64,000 nucleotides of DNA from an uncultured Psychroserpens sp. (GCA_947489585.1 CANLEE010000003.1:248001-312000), one strand, 5' to 3'. Counted from the stretch's first letter, positions 19,563 through 29,060 are shown. A program made the numbers and translations. The notes: generated by a model not told the origin, from the letters alone.

Positions 19563-20018
19563 ATGTCTATATACAAATCAGAGTCACACATTAGAAGTCT
19601 TTTAAAAGGCATTTCGTGGAGAATAGTAGCTACAACAGATACCATTCTTGTAGTATTACTCGTCACTTGTTTAATGGGAGAATGTAGTATTGAAAGTGCT
19701 ATAAAAATTGGCTCTATTGAATTTTTAATTAAGTTTCTTGCCTATTATTTTCACGAAAGAATTTGGCAAAGGTTATTAATTAATAACCGTGTCAATAAGA
19801 AGAGTACACTTAAAAAAACGATTTCATGGCGAGTAATAGCGACAGCAATGACGTTCTTGATTTCAGGTTCTGTTTTAAATGCTTTTGACGAAATTGCATT
19901 ATATATTGCACTTACAGAATTATTTACGAAATTCGCACTCTATTATTTACATGAAAGAATGTGGCTAAAATTACCATTAGGTAAGATTAGAAATTATTTT
20001 TTCAGCAAAAAAACTTAA
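19563..20018 (+). CDS. Tandem DUF2061 membrane protein
   Basis: Membrane protein of 151 residues built from two copies of the DUF2061 unit. Copy one spans about 11-70 (ISWR at 17-20, YYFHERIW at 61-68) and copy two about 81-135 (ISWR at 87-90, YYLHERMW at 127-134). Each copy appears to have two membrane helices between the two motifs. The family has no established function, but it is often found between cysQ and cysC/cysD in Bacteroidota, suggesting a link to sulfate activation, perhaps sulfate or nucleotide movement. It begins 7 bases after cysQ and ends one base before cysC. Confidence 0.85.
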   Translation: MSIYKSESHIRSLLKGISWRIVATTDTILVVLLVTCLMGECSIESAIKIGSIEFLIKFLAYYFHERIWQRLLINNRVNKKSTLKKTISWRVIATAMTFLISGSVLNAFDEIALYIALTELFTKFALYYLHERMWLKLPLGKIRNYFFSKKT

Positions 20019-20019
20019 G

Positions 20020-20616
20020 ATGTCAAAACACATTATTTCTCATAACTATCAAGTTTCTAAAAACGATAGAATAGAATCTAACAAGCACAATTCGTTCTTA
20101 GTTTGGTTTACTGGACTTTCTGGATCTGGGAAATCTACAATTGCAAATTTGGTTGAAAAAGCACTATTTGAAAAAGGCATTAAAACCTATTCGCTTGACG
20201 GGGATAATATAAGAAAAGGAATTAACAAAGACCTTTCTTTTAAACCTGAAGACCGGACTGAAAACATAAGACGAATCGCTGAGGTTTCAAACTTAATGAT
20301 AGATGCAGGTCTGGTGGTTTTAGCAGCATTTGTATCTCCATATAAAAAAGATAGAGAGAATATTAGAACTATCGTTAAAGATGTTAACTTTGTCGAAGTT
20401 TATGTCAATACGAGTATTGAAGAATGTGAACGAAGAGATGTTAAGGGCTTGTATAAAAAAGCTAGAGCAGGAGAGATTAAGAACATGACAGGTATTTCTG
20501 CTCCATATGAGGCTCCAGAACACTCAGATGTTGAAATTAAGACGGAAGAAGAATCTATAGAGACTTCTGTACAGAGAATAATAGAGTTTATAACACCAAA
20601 ATTGTTAAGGCAATAA
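20020..20616 (+). CDS. cysC: Adenylyl-sulfate kinase
   Basis: APS kinase of 198 residues that phosphorylates adenylyl sulfate to PAPS. The P-loop GLSGSGKST is at 32-40, the DGDNIRKG substrate motif at 60-67, the FVSPY motif at 104-108, and KGLYKKARAGEIKNMTGI is the conserved lid. It stands alone and is not fused to CysN. Its stop codon shares one base with the cysD start (TAATG), implying coupled translation. Confidence 0.96.
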   Translation: MSKHIISHNYQVSKNDRIESNKHNSFLVWFTGLSGSGKSTIANLVEKALFEKGIKTYSLDGDNIRKGINKDLSFKPEDRTENIRRIAEVSNLMIDAGLVVLAAFVSPYKKDRENIRTIVKDVNFVEVYVNTSIEECERRDVKGLYKKARAGEIKNMTGISAPYEAPEHSDVEIKTEEESIETSVQRIIEFITPKLLRQ

Positions 20617-21521
20617 TGAGCAAGTATTATTTAAATTATTTAGATGAATTAGAAAGCGAAGCCATTTTTATATTACGTGAAGTCTGGGCTCAATTTGATA
20701 ACCCAGTAATTTTGTTTTCTGGAGGAAAAGACTCCATCCTTGTGACACATCTGGCTAAAAAAGCGTTCTATCCCGCAAAGATTCCATTTCCTTTGATGCA
20801 TGTTGACACAGGACATAACTTTCCTGAAACCATTCAATTTAGAGATGATATTATCAAAGATTTAGGAGCTCAGCTTATTGTGGGGTCTGTACAAGAATCC
20901 ATTGATGATGGACGCGTTGCTGAGGAAAAAGGAAAGAATGCTACTAGAAATGCACTTCAAATCACTACGCTTCTTGACGCTATAGAAAGTAATAAAATTG
21001 ATTGTGCTATAGGAGGAGGTCGACGCGATGAAGAAAAAGCACGAGCAAAAGAACGTTTCTTTTCACATCGAGATGATTTTGGACAATGGGATCCTAAAAA
21101 CCAAAGACCAGAACTTTGGAATATTTTTAATGGAAAACATTTTGAAGGTGAACATTTTAGAGCATTTCCTATTAGTAACTGGACAGAAATGGATGTTTGG
21201 AACTATATCAAACGTGAAAATATAGCGATTCCTTCTTTGTATTACGCTCATGAAAGAGAAGTGGTTTGGAGACAAGACTCTTGGATACCAAATTCTGAAT
21301 TTTTGGTTCTTGAGGATCATGAAGAAATTGTCACAAAAAAAATAAGGTTTAGAACACTTGGTGACATTACCATAACTGGTGGAATAGAGTCTGATGCAGA
21401 TACTTTAGAAAAAATCGCAAACGAGGTTTCTGGGATGCGTCAAACTGAACGCGGAAATAGAAGTGATGACAAACGATCAGAATCTGCCATGGAAGATAGA
21501 AAACGACAAGGATATTTTTAA
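20616..21521 (+). CDS. cysD: Sulfate adenylyltransferase subunit 2
   Basis: Catalytic subunit of ATP sulfurylase, 301 residues, PP-loop superfamily. The SGGKDS loop is at 35-40, and the later GGGRRDEEKARAKER stretch and the C-terminal RQTERGNRSDD segment are typical. It makes adenylyl sulfate from ATP and sulfate with the GTPase CysN, which is encoded 15 bases downstream. Confidence 0.97.
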   Translation: MSKYYLNYLDELESEAIFILREVWAQFDNPVILFSGGKDSILVTHLAKKAFYPAKIPFPLMHVDTGHNFPETIQFRDDIIKDLGAQLIVGSVQESIDDGRVAEEKGKNATRNALQITTLLDAIESNKIDCAIGGGRRDEEKARAKERFFSHRDDFGQWDPKNQRPELWNIFNGKHFEGEHFRAFPISNWTEMDVWNYIKRENIAIPSLYYAHEREVVWRQDSWIPNSEFLVLEDHEEIVTKKIRFRTLGDITITGGIESDADTLEKIANEVSGMRQTERGNRSDDKRSESAMEDRKRQGYF

Positions 21522-21536
21522 CAATAAATTAAGCCA

Positions 21537-22790
21537 ATGCTAGATAACAATCAACTATTACGTTTTACAACTGCAGGAAGTGTAGATGACGGTAAAAGCA
21601 CACTAATAGGTCGCTTGCTTTACGATTCAAAATCTATTTTTGAAGATCAATTAGAAGCTATAGAAAACACAAGTAAGAGGAAAGGACATGATGGTGTAGA
21701 TTTAGCACTTTTTACCGACGGATTAAAAGACGAGCGCGAGCAAGGTATTACAATTGATGTGGCTTACAGATATTTTACAACACCAAAGCGTAAATTTATA
21801 ATCGCTGATACACCAGGTCACATCCAATACACAAGAAACATGGTTACTGGAGCATCAACTGCAAATGCCGCTATAATTCTTGTAGATGCTAGACATGGCG
21901 TAATTGAGCAAACAAAAAGACATTCGTTTATCGCATCGTTATTACAGATTCCGCATATTATTGTTTGTATAAACAAAATGGATCTAGTGGACTATTCTGA
22001 AGAAGCTTATAATAAGGTTATCAATGAATTTGAAGAGTTTTCTTCTAAATTACTTATTCACGATATTCGGTTTATACCAATAAGTGCTCTTAATGGAGAT
22101 AATGTTGTAAATAGATCTAAAAATATGAACTGGTATCAAGGTGCTCCATTATTACACACCTTGGAAACGATGCATATTAGCAGCGATATTAATAAAGTAG
22201 ACGCTAGATTCCCAGTTCAAACCATTTTAAGGCCACAAAGTGAGTCACATAGAGACTACAGAGGGTATGCAGGAAGAGTTGCTAGTGGCATTTTTAGAGT
22301 AGGTGACGAAATTACAGTAATGCCATCCGGTTTCACGTCTAAAATTAATTCTATAGATACTTTAGAGGCAACCCTGAAAGAAGCCTATGCGCCAATGTCT
22401 GTCTCAATAACTTTAGAGGACGATATAGATATTGGGAGAGGCGATATGATTGTACGCTCAAATAACAAGCCAGAACCTTCTCAAGATATTGAGGTAATGC
22501 TTTGTTGGTTACATAATAACCCTCCAAAACCAAGAGCAAAATATAGTATTCGTCACACGACTAATGAGCAAAAGGCTATGATTAAAGAAGTTATTTATAA
22601 AATCAATATCGAAAGTTTAGACCGTAATACTGAAGACAAAGAACTCAAAATGAACGATATTTCTAAAGTTAAACTGAGAACAACAAAACCATTAATGATT
22701 GATGCTTACAGGGAGAATCGAACCACAGGAAGTGTTATTTTAATAGATGACGCTACAAATGAAACTGTAGCTGCTGGAATGATTGTTTAA
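21537..22790 (+). CDS. cysN: Sulfate adenylyltransferase subunit 1 (GTPase)
   Basis: Elongation-factor-like GTPase of 417 residues that drives sulfate activation by CysD. It has the P-loop GSVDDGKST (14-22), DTPGH (G3 motif) and NKMD (G4 motif), followed by beta-barrel domains. At 417 residues it lacks the APS kinase domain of bifunctional CysNC, matching the separate cysC here. A lipoprotein gene follows after 12 bases in the same direction. Confidence 0.96.
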   Translation: MLDNNQLLRFTTAGSVDDGKSTLIGRLLYDSKSIFEDQLEAIENTSKRKGHDGVDLALFTDGLKDEREQGITIDVAYRYFTTPKRKFIIADTPGHIQYTRNMVTGASTANAAIILVDARHGVIEQTKRHSFIASLLQIPHIIVCINKMDLVDYSEEAYNKVINEFEEFSSKLLIHDIRFIPISALNGDNVVNRSKNMNWYQGAPLLHTLETMHISSDINKVDARFPVQTILRPQSESHRDYRGYAGRVASGIFRVGDEITVMPSGFTSKINSIDTLEATLKEAYAPMSVSITLEDDIDIGRGDMIVRSNNKPEPSQDIEVMLCWLHNNPPKPRAKYSIRHTTNEQKAMIKEVIYKINIESLDRNTEDKELKMNDISKVKLRTTKPLMIDAYRENRTTGSVILIDDATNETVAAGMIV

Positions 22791-22802
22791 TTAGTAATTA
22801 GT

Positions 22803-23321
22803 ATGAAAAGAGCTGTTTTAGTATTCATAGTTTTATGTTTTATCTCTTGTAAGGAGGCGAAAAATGAAAAAGAGTTAAAAAACACCCATAAGGAACAAAA
22901 AGAACTTATAATTACATTAGGTTTAAAAACTGATACTGAGGATGTTTTTAAAATTGTGATGGACAATATTATTATTGATGAATTTCAAAAAAAAAATATT
23001 GTTATAAGAGAAACATTACCCGTTATATCTAATTTTGAAAATATAACAGCCAATTTTGGAGCAAATAATTTTTCTAACAATATCCATATCAATTTAGGAA
23101 AACAAACAAAAACGGTTAAATTCAACAGTATTGAAATTACTTATGGAGGTAAAGTACTAACCATAAATAGTGATAATTTTAATGAATACTTGAGAGTAAA
23201 TAAGTTTGTTGAATTTAACAAAATAGATTTCAATATTGTGACTAAGAAAGTAGATAAAAATCACAATCCGCAAATTATTTTGAAACCTAGTGCACTAAAA
23301 CTTCTCAATAAAAAATCTTAG
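22803..23321 (+). CDS. Small lipoprotein of unknown function in the sulfation locus
   Basis: Predicted lipoprotein of 172 residues: the signal ends in CFISC with the acceptor cysteine at residue 16, followed by a charged lysine/glutamate-rich linker. The remaining part (about 35-165) has alternating hydrophobic residues suggesting a beta-rich fold. I recognise no family. It sits 12 bases after cysN and 55 bases before the flippase, so it is probably co-expressed with sulfate activation and polysaccharide assembly. Its envelope location is inferred from the lipobox. Confidence 0.72.
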   Translation: MKRAVLVFIVLCFISCKEAKNEKELKNTHKEQKELIITLGLKTDTEDVFKIVMDNIIIDEFQKKNIVIRETLPVISNFENITANFGANNFSNNIHINLGKQTKTVKFNSIEITYGGKVLTINSDNFNEYLRVNKFVEFNKIDFNIVTKKVDKNHNPQIILKPSALKLLNKKS

Positions 23322-23376
23322 CAAATCGCAACCTTAAACATTTACTTAGTTTTAATTATTTATACCTTTTATAGCT

Positions 23377-24681
23377 GTGATTGAAAAAATCAAAAGCATA
23401 TTTAACGATAAAGACTTTGAAGAAATTCTAAAAAAAGGATTTTCTTTTTTGTTACTTAGGGTTGGTGGATTATTAGCGGGTTATATTTTCACATATTTAA
23501 TTGCAAAAAACTATGGAGCCTCTACAAATGGTCTAATGGCTTTAAGTTTTACATTGTTATTATGTACTAGTATTTTTGGAAGACTAGGAATAGATATCAA
23601 TGTAATTAGATATTATTCACTCGTAAAAAACAGTAATGACAAAGGATTATTTTACAAACTACTTATAGTATCATTTTTTTTGTCATCAATATTAGCTTTA
23701 TTTCTATACCTTTTTAGGCGAGTATTTGTATACGATTTATTTAATAAACCACAATTAGAACCCTACATTTTATGGGTTGTTATTACAATACCTTTATGGT
23801 CTATTATATTAATTTGTGGAGGATTATTTAGAGCAAAAAAACAGAATATTTGGTTCGCTTTTTTAGACAATCCAGGGCGATTTATACTAACCGTAATAGC
23901 TTTTGGCATTCTTTTGTTTTTGACTAATGATTCATTAACACCAATTAAAGCCCATTTTATTGGTGTCTTTTTTTTAGCGATTATAGCTATTGCTAAATCC
24001 ATAAAGGTTTTAGATGGAATTAATTTCAATTCTAAGACGAAACCAAGTAGTTTTTTAAAAGAATCGTTACCAATGATGATTTCTGGAGCCATTTTAATAT
24101 TTTTAGGATGGGCAGATACTTTTGTTCTTGGTATTTATGAAACTGATAGCGTAGTAGGAGTCTACAACGTTACATTAAAAATTGCAGCATTAACAAGTTT
24201 CTCTTTACATGCTTTGAATTCTATTTTAGCTCCTAAAATCGCAAAAAGTTATCAGAATGGAAATGAAGCCAACTACAAGAAAATGATTACTTTTTCTACT
24301 AAACTAAACTTCTTTATAACATTAGGCATTGTCATATGTATTCTCTATTTTCAAAGCTATATTTTAGGGTTCTTCGGAGAAGAGTTCCTATCTGGGACTA
24401 AAATATTAATAATATTATGCATTGGACAATTTATTAACTCTCTTTCTGGTTCTGTTGGAGTTATTCTTCAAATGACAGGTCAGCAGAAAGCGTATCAAAA
24501 TATTGTCTTAATTGCCTTAACTATAAACATTATTTTAAATTTTGTGTTAACACCTATATATGGAGCTGTTGGTGCCGCGATAGCCACTGTAATTAGTATT
24601 TCATTTTGGAATATTACTGGCGCAATATATTTAAAACAAAAACTTAATATTATCAGTTATTTTAAAATAACAAAATTATGA
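23377..24681 (+). CDS. Polysaccharide flippase (Wzx-like, MATE/MOP superfamily)
   Basis: Integral membrane protein of 434 residues with about twelve hydrophobic segments, resembling Wzx/RfbX-type flippases that move lipid-linked repeat units across the inner membrane. The N-terminal pattern FSFLLLRVGGLLAGYIFTYLI is typical. Start is GTG 23377, since no ATG lies upstream in frame and the first helix begins soon after. The end overlaps the first sulfotransferase by four bases (ATGA), coupling transport and sulfation genes. Confidence 0.87.
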   Translation: MIEKIKSIFNDKDFEEILKKGFSFLLLRVGGLLAGYIFTYLIAKNYGASTNGLMALSFTLLLCTSIFGRLGIDINVIRYYSLVKNSNDKGLFYKLLIVSFFLSSILALFLYLFRRVFVYDLFNKPQLEPYILWVVITIPLWSIILICGGLFRAKKQNIWFAFLDNPGRFILTVIAFGILLFLTNDSLTPIKAHFIGVFFLAIIAIAKSIKVLDGINFNSKTKPSSFLKESLPMMISGAILIFLGWADTFVLGIYETDSVVGVYNVTLKIAALTSFSLHALNSILAPKIAKSYQNGNEANYKKMITFSTKLNFFITLGIVICILYFQSYILGFFGEEFLSGTKILIILCIGQFINSLSGSVGVILQMTGQQKAYQNIVLIALTINIILNFVLTPIYGAVGAAIATVISISFWNITGAIYLKQKLNIISYFKITKL

Positions 24682-25568
24682 TAAAGCCTAATACTTTTAT
24701 TATTGGTGCTCAGAAATCGGCTACAACATCTGTTTACAATTGGATTGCTCAACATCCTGATGTATGTGGACCAAGTTCTCTAAAGGATTATCCTTTTTTT
24801 ACAGAGGGTGAATACAATGGAAAGGATACTACTGATTCATTGTCAGAAGAATATATGAAAGAAGGATTCTCTAATCAGAAAATTGTACTTCAAGGTTATG
24901 TGAATTATATGTTTTACAAAAGCGCAATAGCTAATATCCATTCGTTTGACGAAAGTGCAAAGCTTATATGTGTTTTAAGAAACCCTACCGATAGAGCAGT
25001 ATCGGCATATAATTATTTTAAAAAATTAAACCTAGAACCTCTTACATTTAGAGAAGCCATAAATCGAGAAGAAGAGAGAAAAAAAGGGTCTTTACGAGAA
25101 AAAAACAATTTAACATACAAAGAACACGGCTTATATGCTAGTCAATTACAGAACATTTTTTTAAAATTTAAAAGAGAACAAGTTTTAATTTTATTCTATG
25201 AAGATGTTAGCAATACACCTGAAGTTGAATTAGTAAAAGTGTTTGAGTTTCTTAATATAGATAAAAATTTCTCACCTAATTTTAAACAGTTAAATGTAAC
25301 TGGAAAGTTACGCTATAAATTCTTGCACAATATTTTATTTAATCAAAACAAAATAAAAAAGTTTATTGTAAATAAATTAATAGACCCTATTTTGCCTTTA
25401 GAAAGAAGAATAAATATTAAGTTAGCTTTTGTAGAATGGAATACAAGTAAAAGAAAAAAAAGTGGAGATGATTTCACTGCAGAAAAACATCATCTAAACG
25501 AATATTTTAGAGATGATATAATTAAGTTAGAAAAGTTAACAGACAAAAACTTAGACCACTGGAAATAA
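24678..25568 (+). CDS. PAPS-dependent sulfotransferase
   Basis: A cytoplasmic or peripheral enzyme of 296 residues. The 5'-phosphosulfate loop reads AQKSATTS (11-18) with K13, and the 3'-phosphate site is LRNPTDRAVSAYNYF (100-114) with R101 and S109. This matches the heparan/carbohydrate type of sulfotransferase, which moves sulfate from PAPS to a sugar hydroxyl or amine. Its start overlaps the flippase stop and a second sulfotransferase follows 10 bases later. The acceptor sugar is unknown. Confidence 0.9.
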   Translation: MIKPNTFIIGAQKSATTSVYNWIAQHPDVCGPSSLKDYPFFTEGEYNGKDTTDSLSEEYMKEGFSNQKIVLQGYVNYMFYKSAIANIHSFDESAKLICVLRNPTDRAVSAYNYFKKLNLEPLTFREAINREEERKKGSLREKNNLTYKEHGLYASQLQNIFLKFKREQVLILFYEDVSNTPEVELVKVFEFLNIDKNFSPNFKQLNVTGKLRYKFLHNILFNQNKIKKFIVNKLIDPILPLERRINIKLAFVEWNTSKRKKSGDDFTAEKHHLNEYFRDDIIKLEKLTDKNLDHWK

Positions 25569-25578
25569 TAGGTATTAT

Positions 25579-26571
25579 ATGAAATCAGACCCATTTTTTA
25601 TTGTAGGAGTTCAACGTTCAGGAACAACATTACTTAGGTTGATTTTGAATGCACATTCTGAAGTCGCTATACCTGAAGAGGCAAGTTTTTTAAAACCACT
25701 TCTTAAAAAGAAATGGATTGAAACATCTATAACAGGTGATAAAAAGGATAAGTTAGTAAGTTATTTACGTAATAATGAACAATTCAATTTGTGGAATTTT
25801 GATAGAGAACCGCTTTTGAAAGAAATAGCCTATAAAGAATCTACGACCATAAAAGAGATTATGGAAATCATGTATACTTCATATGCTACTCACGAAGGAA
25901 AAACAAGTTGGGGTGATAAAAGTTTGTTTTTTGGGGCAATGGATTTATTATATCAAATGTTTCCAGAAGCAAAGTTTATACACATTGTAAGAGACGGAAG
26001 AGATGTATTTTATAGTTGGCGAAGAATGGACCCAAATAAATCACATCCATCTGTAATGGCTTTGGATTGGAAATTTAAAATTCGTTTTATTGAAAAATCA
26101 ATGAAGAATATACCTAGTACAAACATGATGGTTATTCGTTATGAAGATTTATTAGATAAGCCAGAGGACATATTAAAAGAAACATGTAAGTTTCTTAATC
26201 TTGAATTTCAGAAGGAAATGCTTAAATTTCACAAATCCAGTAATAAATATATAGGTAAACACCACTCAGATTTAATTTTTAAAGAAATAGATAGTTCTAA
26301 TATAAACAAATGGAAAGTTCAACTCAACGATAAAGAAACCAAATTATATCAAATGGCTGCTGGTAATGTATTGAAAAAGTATGGATATGAACTTATGCAC
26401 AAAACAACAAGTATGAGCTCTACTTTTCTTTTTTTGAAGGATATTCTAATTGGTCTTCCAAAACGTGTAATAGAATTAATTAAAGTGCGTTTAGCTTTTA
26501 GGAGAGCCATATATAAAGGAGAGGCCACTAAAACAATTAGTGTGGGAGAATTACCTAAAGGAGAAAATTAA
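25579..26571 (+). CDS. Second sulfotransferase
   Basis: Sulfotransferase of 330 residues. The 5'-phosphosulfate loop is GVQRSGTTLLR (10-20) with arginine at the position of the usual lysine (R13), and the 3'-phosphate motif is HIVRDGRDVFYSW (135-147) with R138 and S146. It differs clearly from its neighbour and so probably modifies a different position or sugar. A basic C-terminal extension (about 285-330) follows the catalytic fold. It is in the same run as the first sulfotransferase and the PAPS genes. Confidence 0.88.
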   Translation: MKSDPFFIVGVQRSGTTLLRLILNAHSEVAIPEEASFLKPLLKKKWIETSITGDKKDKLVSYLRNNEQFNLWNFDREPLLKEIAYKESTTIKEIMEIMYTSYATHEGKTSWGDKSLFFGAMDLLYQMFPEAKFIHIVRDGRDVFYSWRRMDPNKSHPSVMALDWKFKIRFIEKSMKNIPSTNMMVIRYEDLLDKPEDILKETCKFLNLEFQKEMLKFHKSSNKYIGKHHSDLIFKEIDSSNINKWKVQLNDKETKLYQMAAGNVLKKYGYELMHKTTSMSSTFLFLKDILIGLPKRVIELIKVRLAFRRAIYKGEATKTISVGELPKGEN

Positions 26572-26602
26572 AAGCATCTTCGTTTAAAACGTTATAAAAT
26601 TA

Positions 26603-27874
26603 ATGGGATTAAAGATAAAAGTTTCATCATTATTTGAGCAAATTCTACTCTTGATAGTCTTTGTACTAGTTTTTTTATATGATGCTTTTGTTGAATTTTT
26701 TGGATTTTTAGATGAACTTATTGCACTGATATCATTTGTTGTTATTTTCTTTTTTATTCTAAAAGGGAAATTAAGGTTTTTTAGAAAAGAGTATTATATC
26801 ATTTTGTTCTTAGGTATCATCATGATTATTGGCTTTCTTTCTAATCTATTAGCTTATACAAATGATCATTTAACCAATCTTAAAGCGATTTTTGCTGACT
26901 TTATTATTTTCTTCAAGGCCTTTGTAATCTACATAGCCGTTAGGCTATTATCTGACAAGTTTGATGCTAGAGTGGTATTGATTAAAATAGCAAAATATGC
27001 TAGAGTAGTATTTTACCTATTGCTAGCAATCATAGTATTTGATATTATCTTTAATTATTTCCCTAAAGAATCTAGATATGATTTTAGATCCCTTAAGTTG
27101 TTTTTTAAACATGGATCGCGTTACGCATTTGCATTTGCATTTATCTTTTTAGTTTTATTACCTAAACACTATAAAAATAATAAAGCATTACTCTTTTTTG
27201 TATTAATTGTTGGAACCTTTTCATTAAGGGTTAAATTCTTTGGTTTTATTGGACTTACTTTAATTATTATTTTTTATGGTAAGCGATTATTTAAAATACC
27301 TAAGCTATATTTTTTATCTTTCCTTGGTGTTTTATGCTTGTTTTTAATTTGGCTATTTCGATTTCAAATAGATTTATATTTTACGTTTGATTCAATAGAT
27401 GATGCATGGTCAAGAGCTATAATTTTGTATTATAGTTTTAGTATCGGAAATGATTTTTTTCCAGTAGGAACAGGCTTCGGAACGTATTCATCATATTATT
27501 CGGGGCACTATTATTCTTGGGTTTACGATTTATATGGCATAAGTAATGTTTATGGCATAAAAAGAGAATATTGGAATTTTGTAGCAGATCAATACTGGCC
27601 CATGGTTCTTGGACAGTTTGGGTATTTAGGCCTTTTTAGTATGGCAATGGTTATTTATAATTATTTCACTTTTTTTCTTGATAAAATAAAAGCAAATAGA
27701 AATAACGAGAATTACTATTATTTTTTAACGGCTATTTTAGGTCTCCTCATGTTATTAATAGATAGTACTTCTGATGCGATTTTCACACAACAACGGGCGG
27801 TTGTGATGTTTATTTACTTCGCCTTAATAGTTAATACTATTGATACCAAAAATGAAAGTACTTCAAATAAATAA
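26603..27874 (+). CDS. Wzy-like polysaccharide polymerase or O-antigen ligase-like protein
   Basis: Integral membrane protein of 423 residues with about ten hydrophobic segments and a long loop near 285-335 (GTGFGTYSSYYSGHYYSW), as in Wzy/O-antigen ligase-like proteins. Position between the sulfotransferases and a glycosyltransferase supports polymerisation of repeat units. A second protein of the same general class is encoded at 29061, so which of the two is polymerase and which is ligase cannot be decided from sequence. Its end overlaps the next gene by 23 bases. Confidence 0.72.
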   Translation: MGLKIKVSSLFEQILLLIVFVLVFLYDAFVEFFGFLDELIALISFVVIFFFILKGKLRFFRKEYYIILFLGIIMIIGFLSNLLAYTNDHLTNLKAIFADFIIFFKAFVIYIAVRLLSDKFDARVVLIKIAKYARVVFYLLLAIIVFDIIFNYFPKESRYDFRSLKLFFKHGSRYAFAFAFIFLVLLPKHYKNNKALLFFVLIVGTFSLRVKFFGFIGLTLIIIFYGKRLFKIPKLYFLSFLGVLCLFLIWLFRFQIDLYFTFDSIDDAWSRAIILYYSFSIGNDFFPVGTGFGTYSSYYSGHYYSWVYDLYGISNVYGIKREYWNFVADQYWPMVLGQFGYLGLFSMAMVIYNYFTFFLDKIKANRNNENYYYFLTAILGLLMLLIDSTSDAIFTQQRAVVMFIYFALIVNTIDTKNESTSNK

Positions 27875-29060
27875 ATTCCTTAAAGTTGTTGGTGGTGCAG
27901 AAACGTATATGTTTCAACTATCTAAATCACTACAACATAATGGAATAGAGGTTAAATTTTGGGGTATGAGTGACCCTGAGAATATTGTAAATGATTTCCC
28001 TGAATTGGAAGCCGAAAATATAAGCTTTCAAAATCAAGGCCTATTTAATAAATTAGGCTCTGTAATAGATACTGTTTATTCTAAAAGCAACAGAAGAAAA
28101 ATAAGTAAAGTACTGGATGATTACAAACCAGACATTGTACATATTCATAATTATAACTTTCAGCTTACACCAAGTATATTACCAGAAATAAAAAAGCGAG
28201 GCATAAAAGTTGTTCAAACCATTCACGATAGTCAAATGGTATGCCCATATCATAGGCTTTATAACTTCCAGCGTAATGAAGTGTGTACAAAATGCGTTAA
28301 AGGCTCTTTTGTTAATTGTATTAAAGATCGTTGTTTTGATGGCTCTATATTTAAAAGTACCGTTGGAGCGCTAGAAAGTAAGCTTTACCATTCGCTTGGT
28401 TATTACAATAAATATATAGACTCGTATATTTCTCCTAGTCGCTTTTTGGCGAATTTAATTCAAAATAGAGTTGATAAAGAAATAACTGTTATCCCAAATT
28501 TTACTCAAGACCCAAAGGATTTGTCTAAAGTAAAAACAGATAAGGAATATTATTTATACTATGGAAGAATTTCTGACGAAAAAGGGATTCTCGAATTGAT
28601 AGATATTTTTAAAGAAACAAAATTAAATTTATTAATAGTAGGAAAAGGTCCTTTGGCAAATGATGTTGAAACGATTACTGAAAGTATATCTAATATTGAT
28701 TTTATTGGACCAAAATATGGACATAAGCTTTTTGAACTAGTAAGAGAATCAAAATATGTAGTTCAATCATCCAAGTGGTACGAAAACTGTCCAATGACTA
28801 TTATTGAGTCTTTTGCTTTAAGCGTACCTGTAATAGGATCAAATCATAGTGGTTTTAAAGATTTAATTGAAGATGGAAAAACTGGGTATTTAATTAATTT
28901 TGATAATATTTCTGATACCATTTTCCGTTTACAAGAGATTGACAAAAAAGACACCTCTAGCATGAAAAAAAACGTATCAGATTATTATAATAACAATTTA
29001 TCTGAACATGTACATATCGATAAAATTTTAGCTGTTTATAATAAATTACTATCAAAATAG
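27852..29060 (+). CDS. Family 4 glycosyltransferase
   Basis: GT-B glycosyltransferase of 402 residues. The N-terminal acceptor-domain motif VGGAETYMFQLS and the C-terminal nucleotide-sugar motif ending MTIIESFALSVPVIGS (EX7E-type region) are clear. A cysteine-rich insertion after the HDSQMVC motif (CTKC and further cysteines) is seen in a subset of family 4 enzymes. ATG 27852 is chosen over an in-frame TTG 12 bases earlier because MKVLQIN is the expected first strand. The gene begins within the preceding wzy-like frame. Confidence 0.9.
   Translation: MKVLQINKFLKVVGGAETYMFQLSKSLQHNGIEVKFWGMSDPENIVNDFPELEAENISFQNQGLFNKLGSVIDTVYSKSNRRKISKVLDDYKPDIVHIHNYNFQLTPSILPEIKKRGIKVVQTIHDSQMVCPYHRLYNFQRNEVCTKCVKGSFVNCIKDRCFDGSIFKSTVGALESKLYHSLGYYNKYIDSYISPSRFLANLIQNRVDKEITVIPNFTQDPKDLSKVKTDKEYYLYYGRISDEKGILELIDIFKETKLNLLIVGKGPLANDVETITESISNIDFIGPKYGHKLFELVRESKYVVQSSKWYENCPMTIIESFALSVPVIGSNHSGFKDLIEDGKTGYLINFDNISDTIFRLQEIDKKDTSSMKKNVSDYYNNNLSEHVHIDKILAVYNKLLSK

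Noticed and set aside
23763..24092. Minus-strand open frame of 109 residues inside the flippase gene
   Set aside because: It is a shadow of a hydrophobic plus-strand gene, with no start context and no family.
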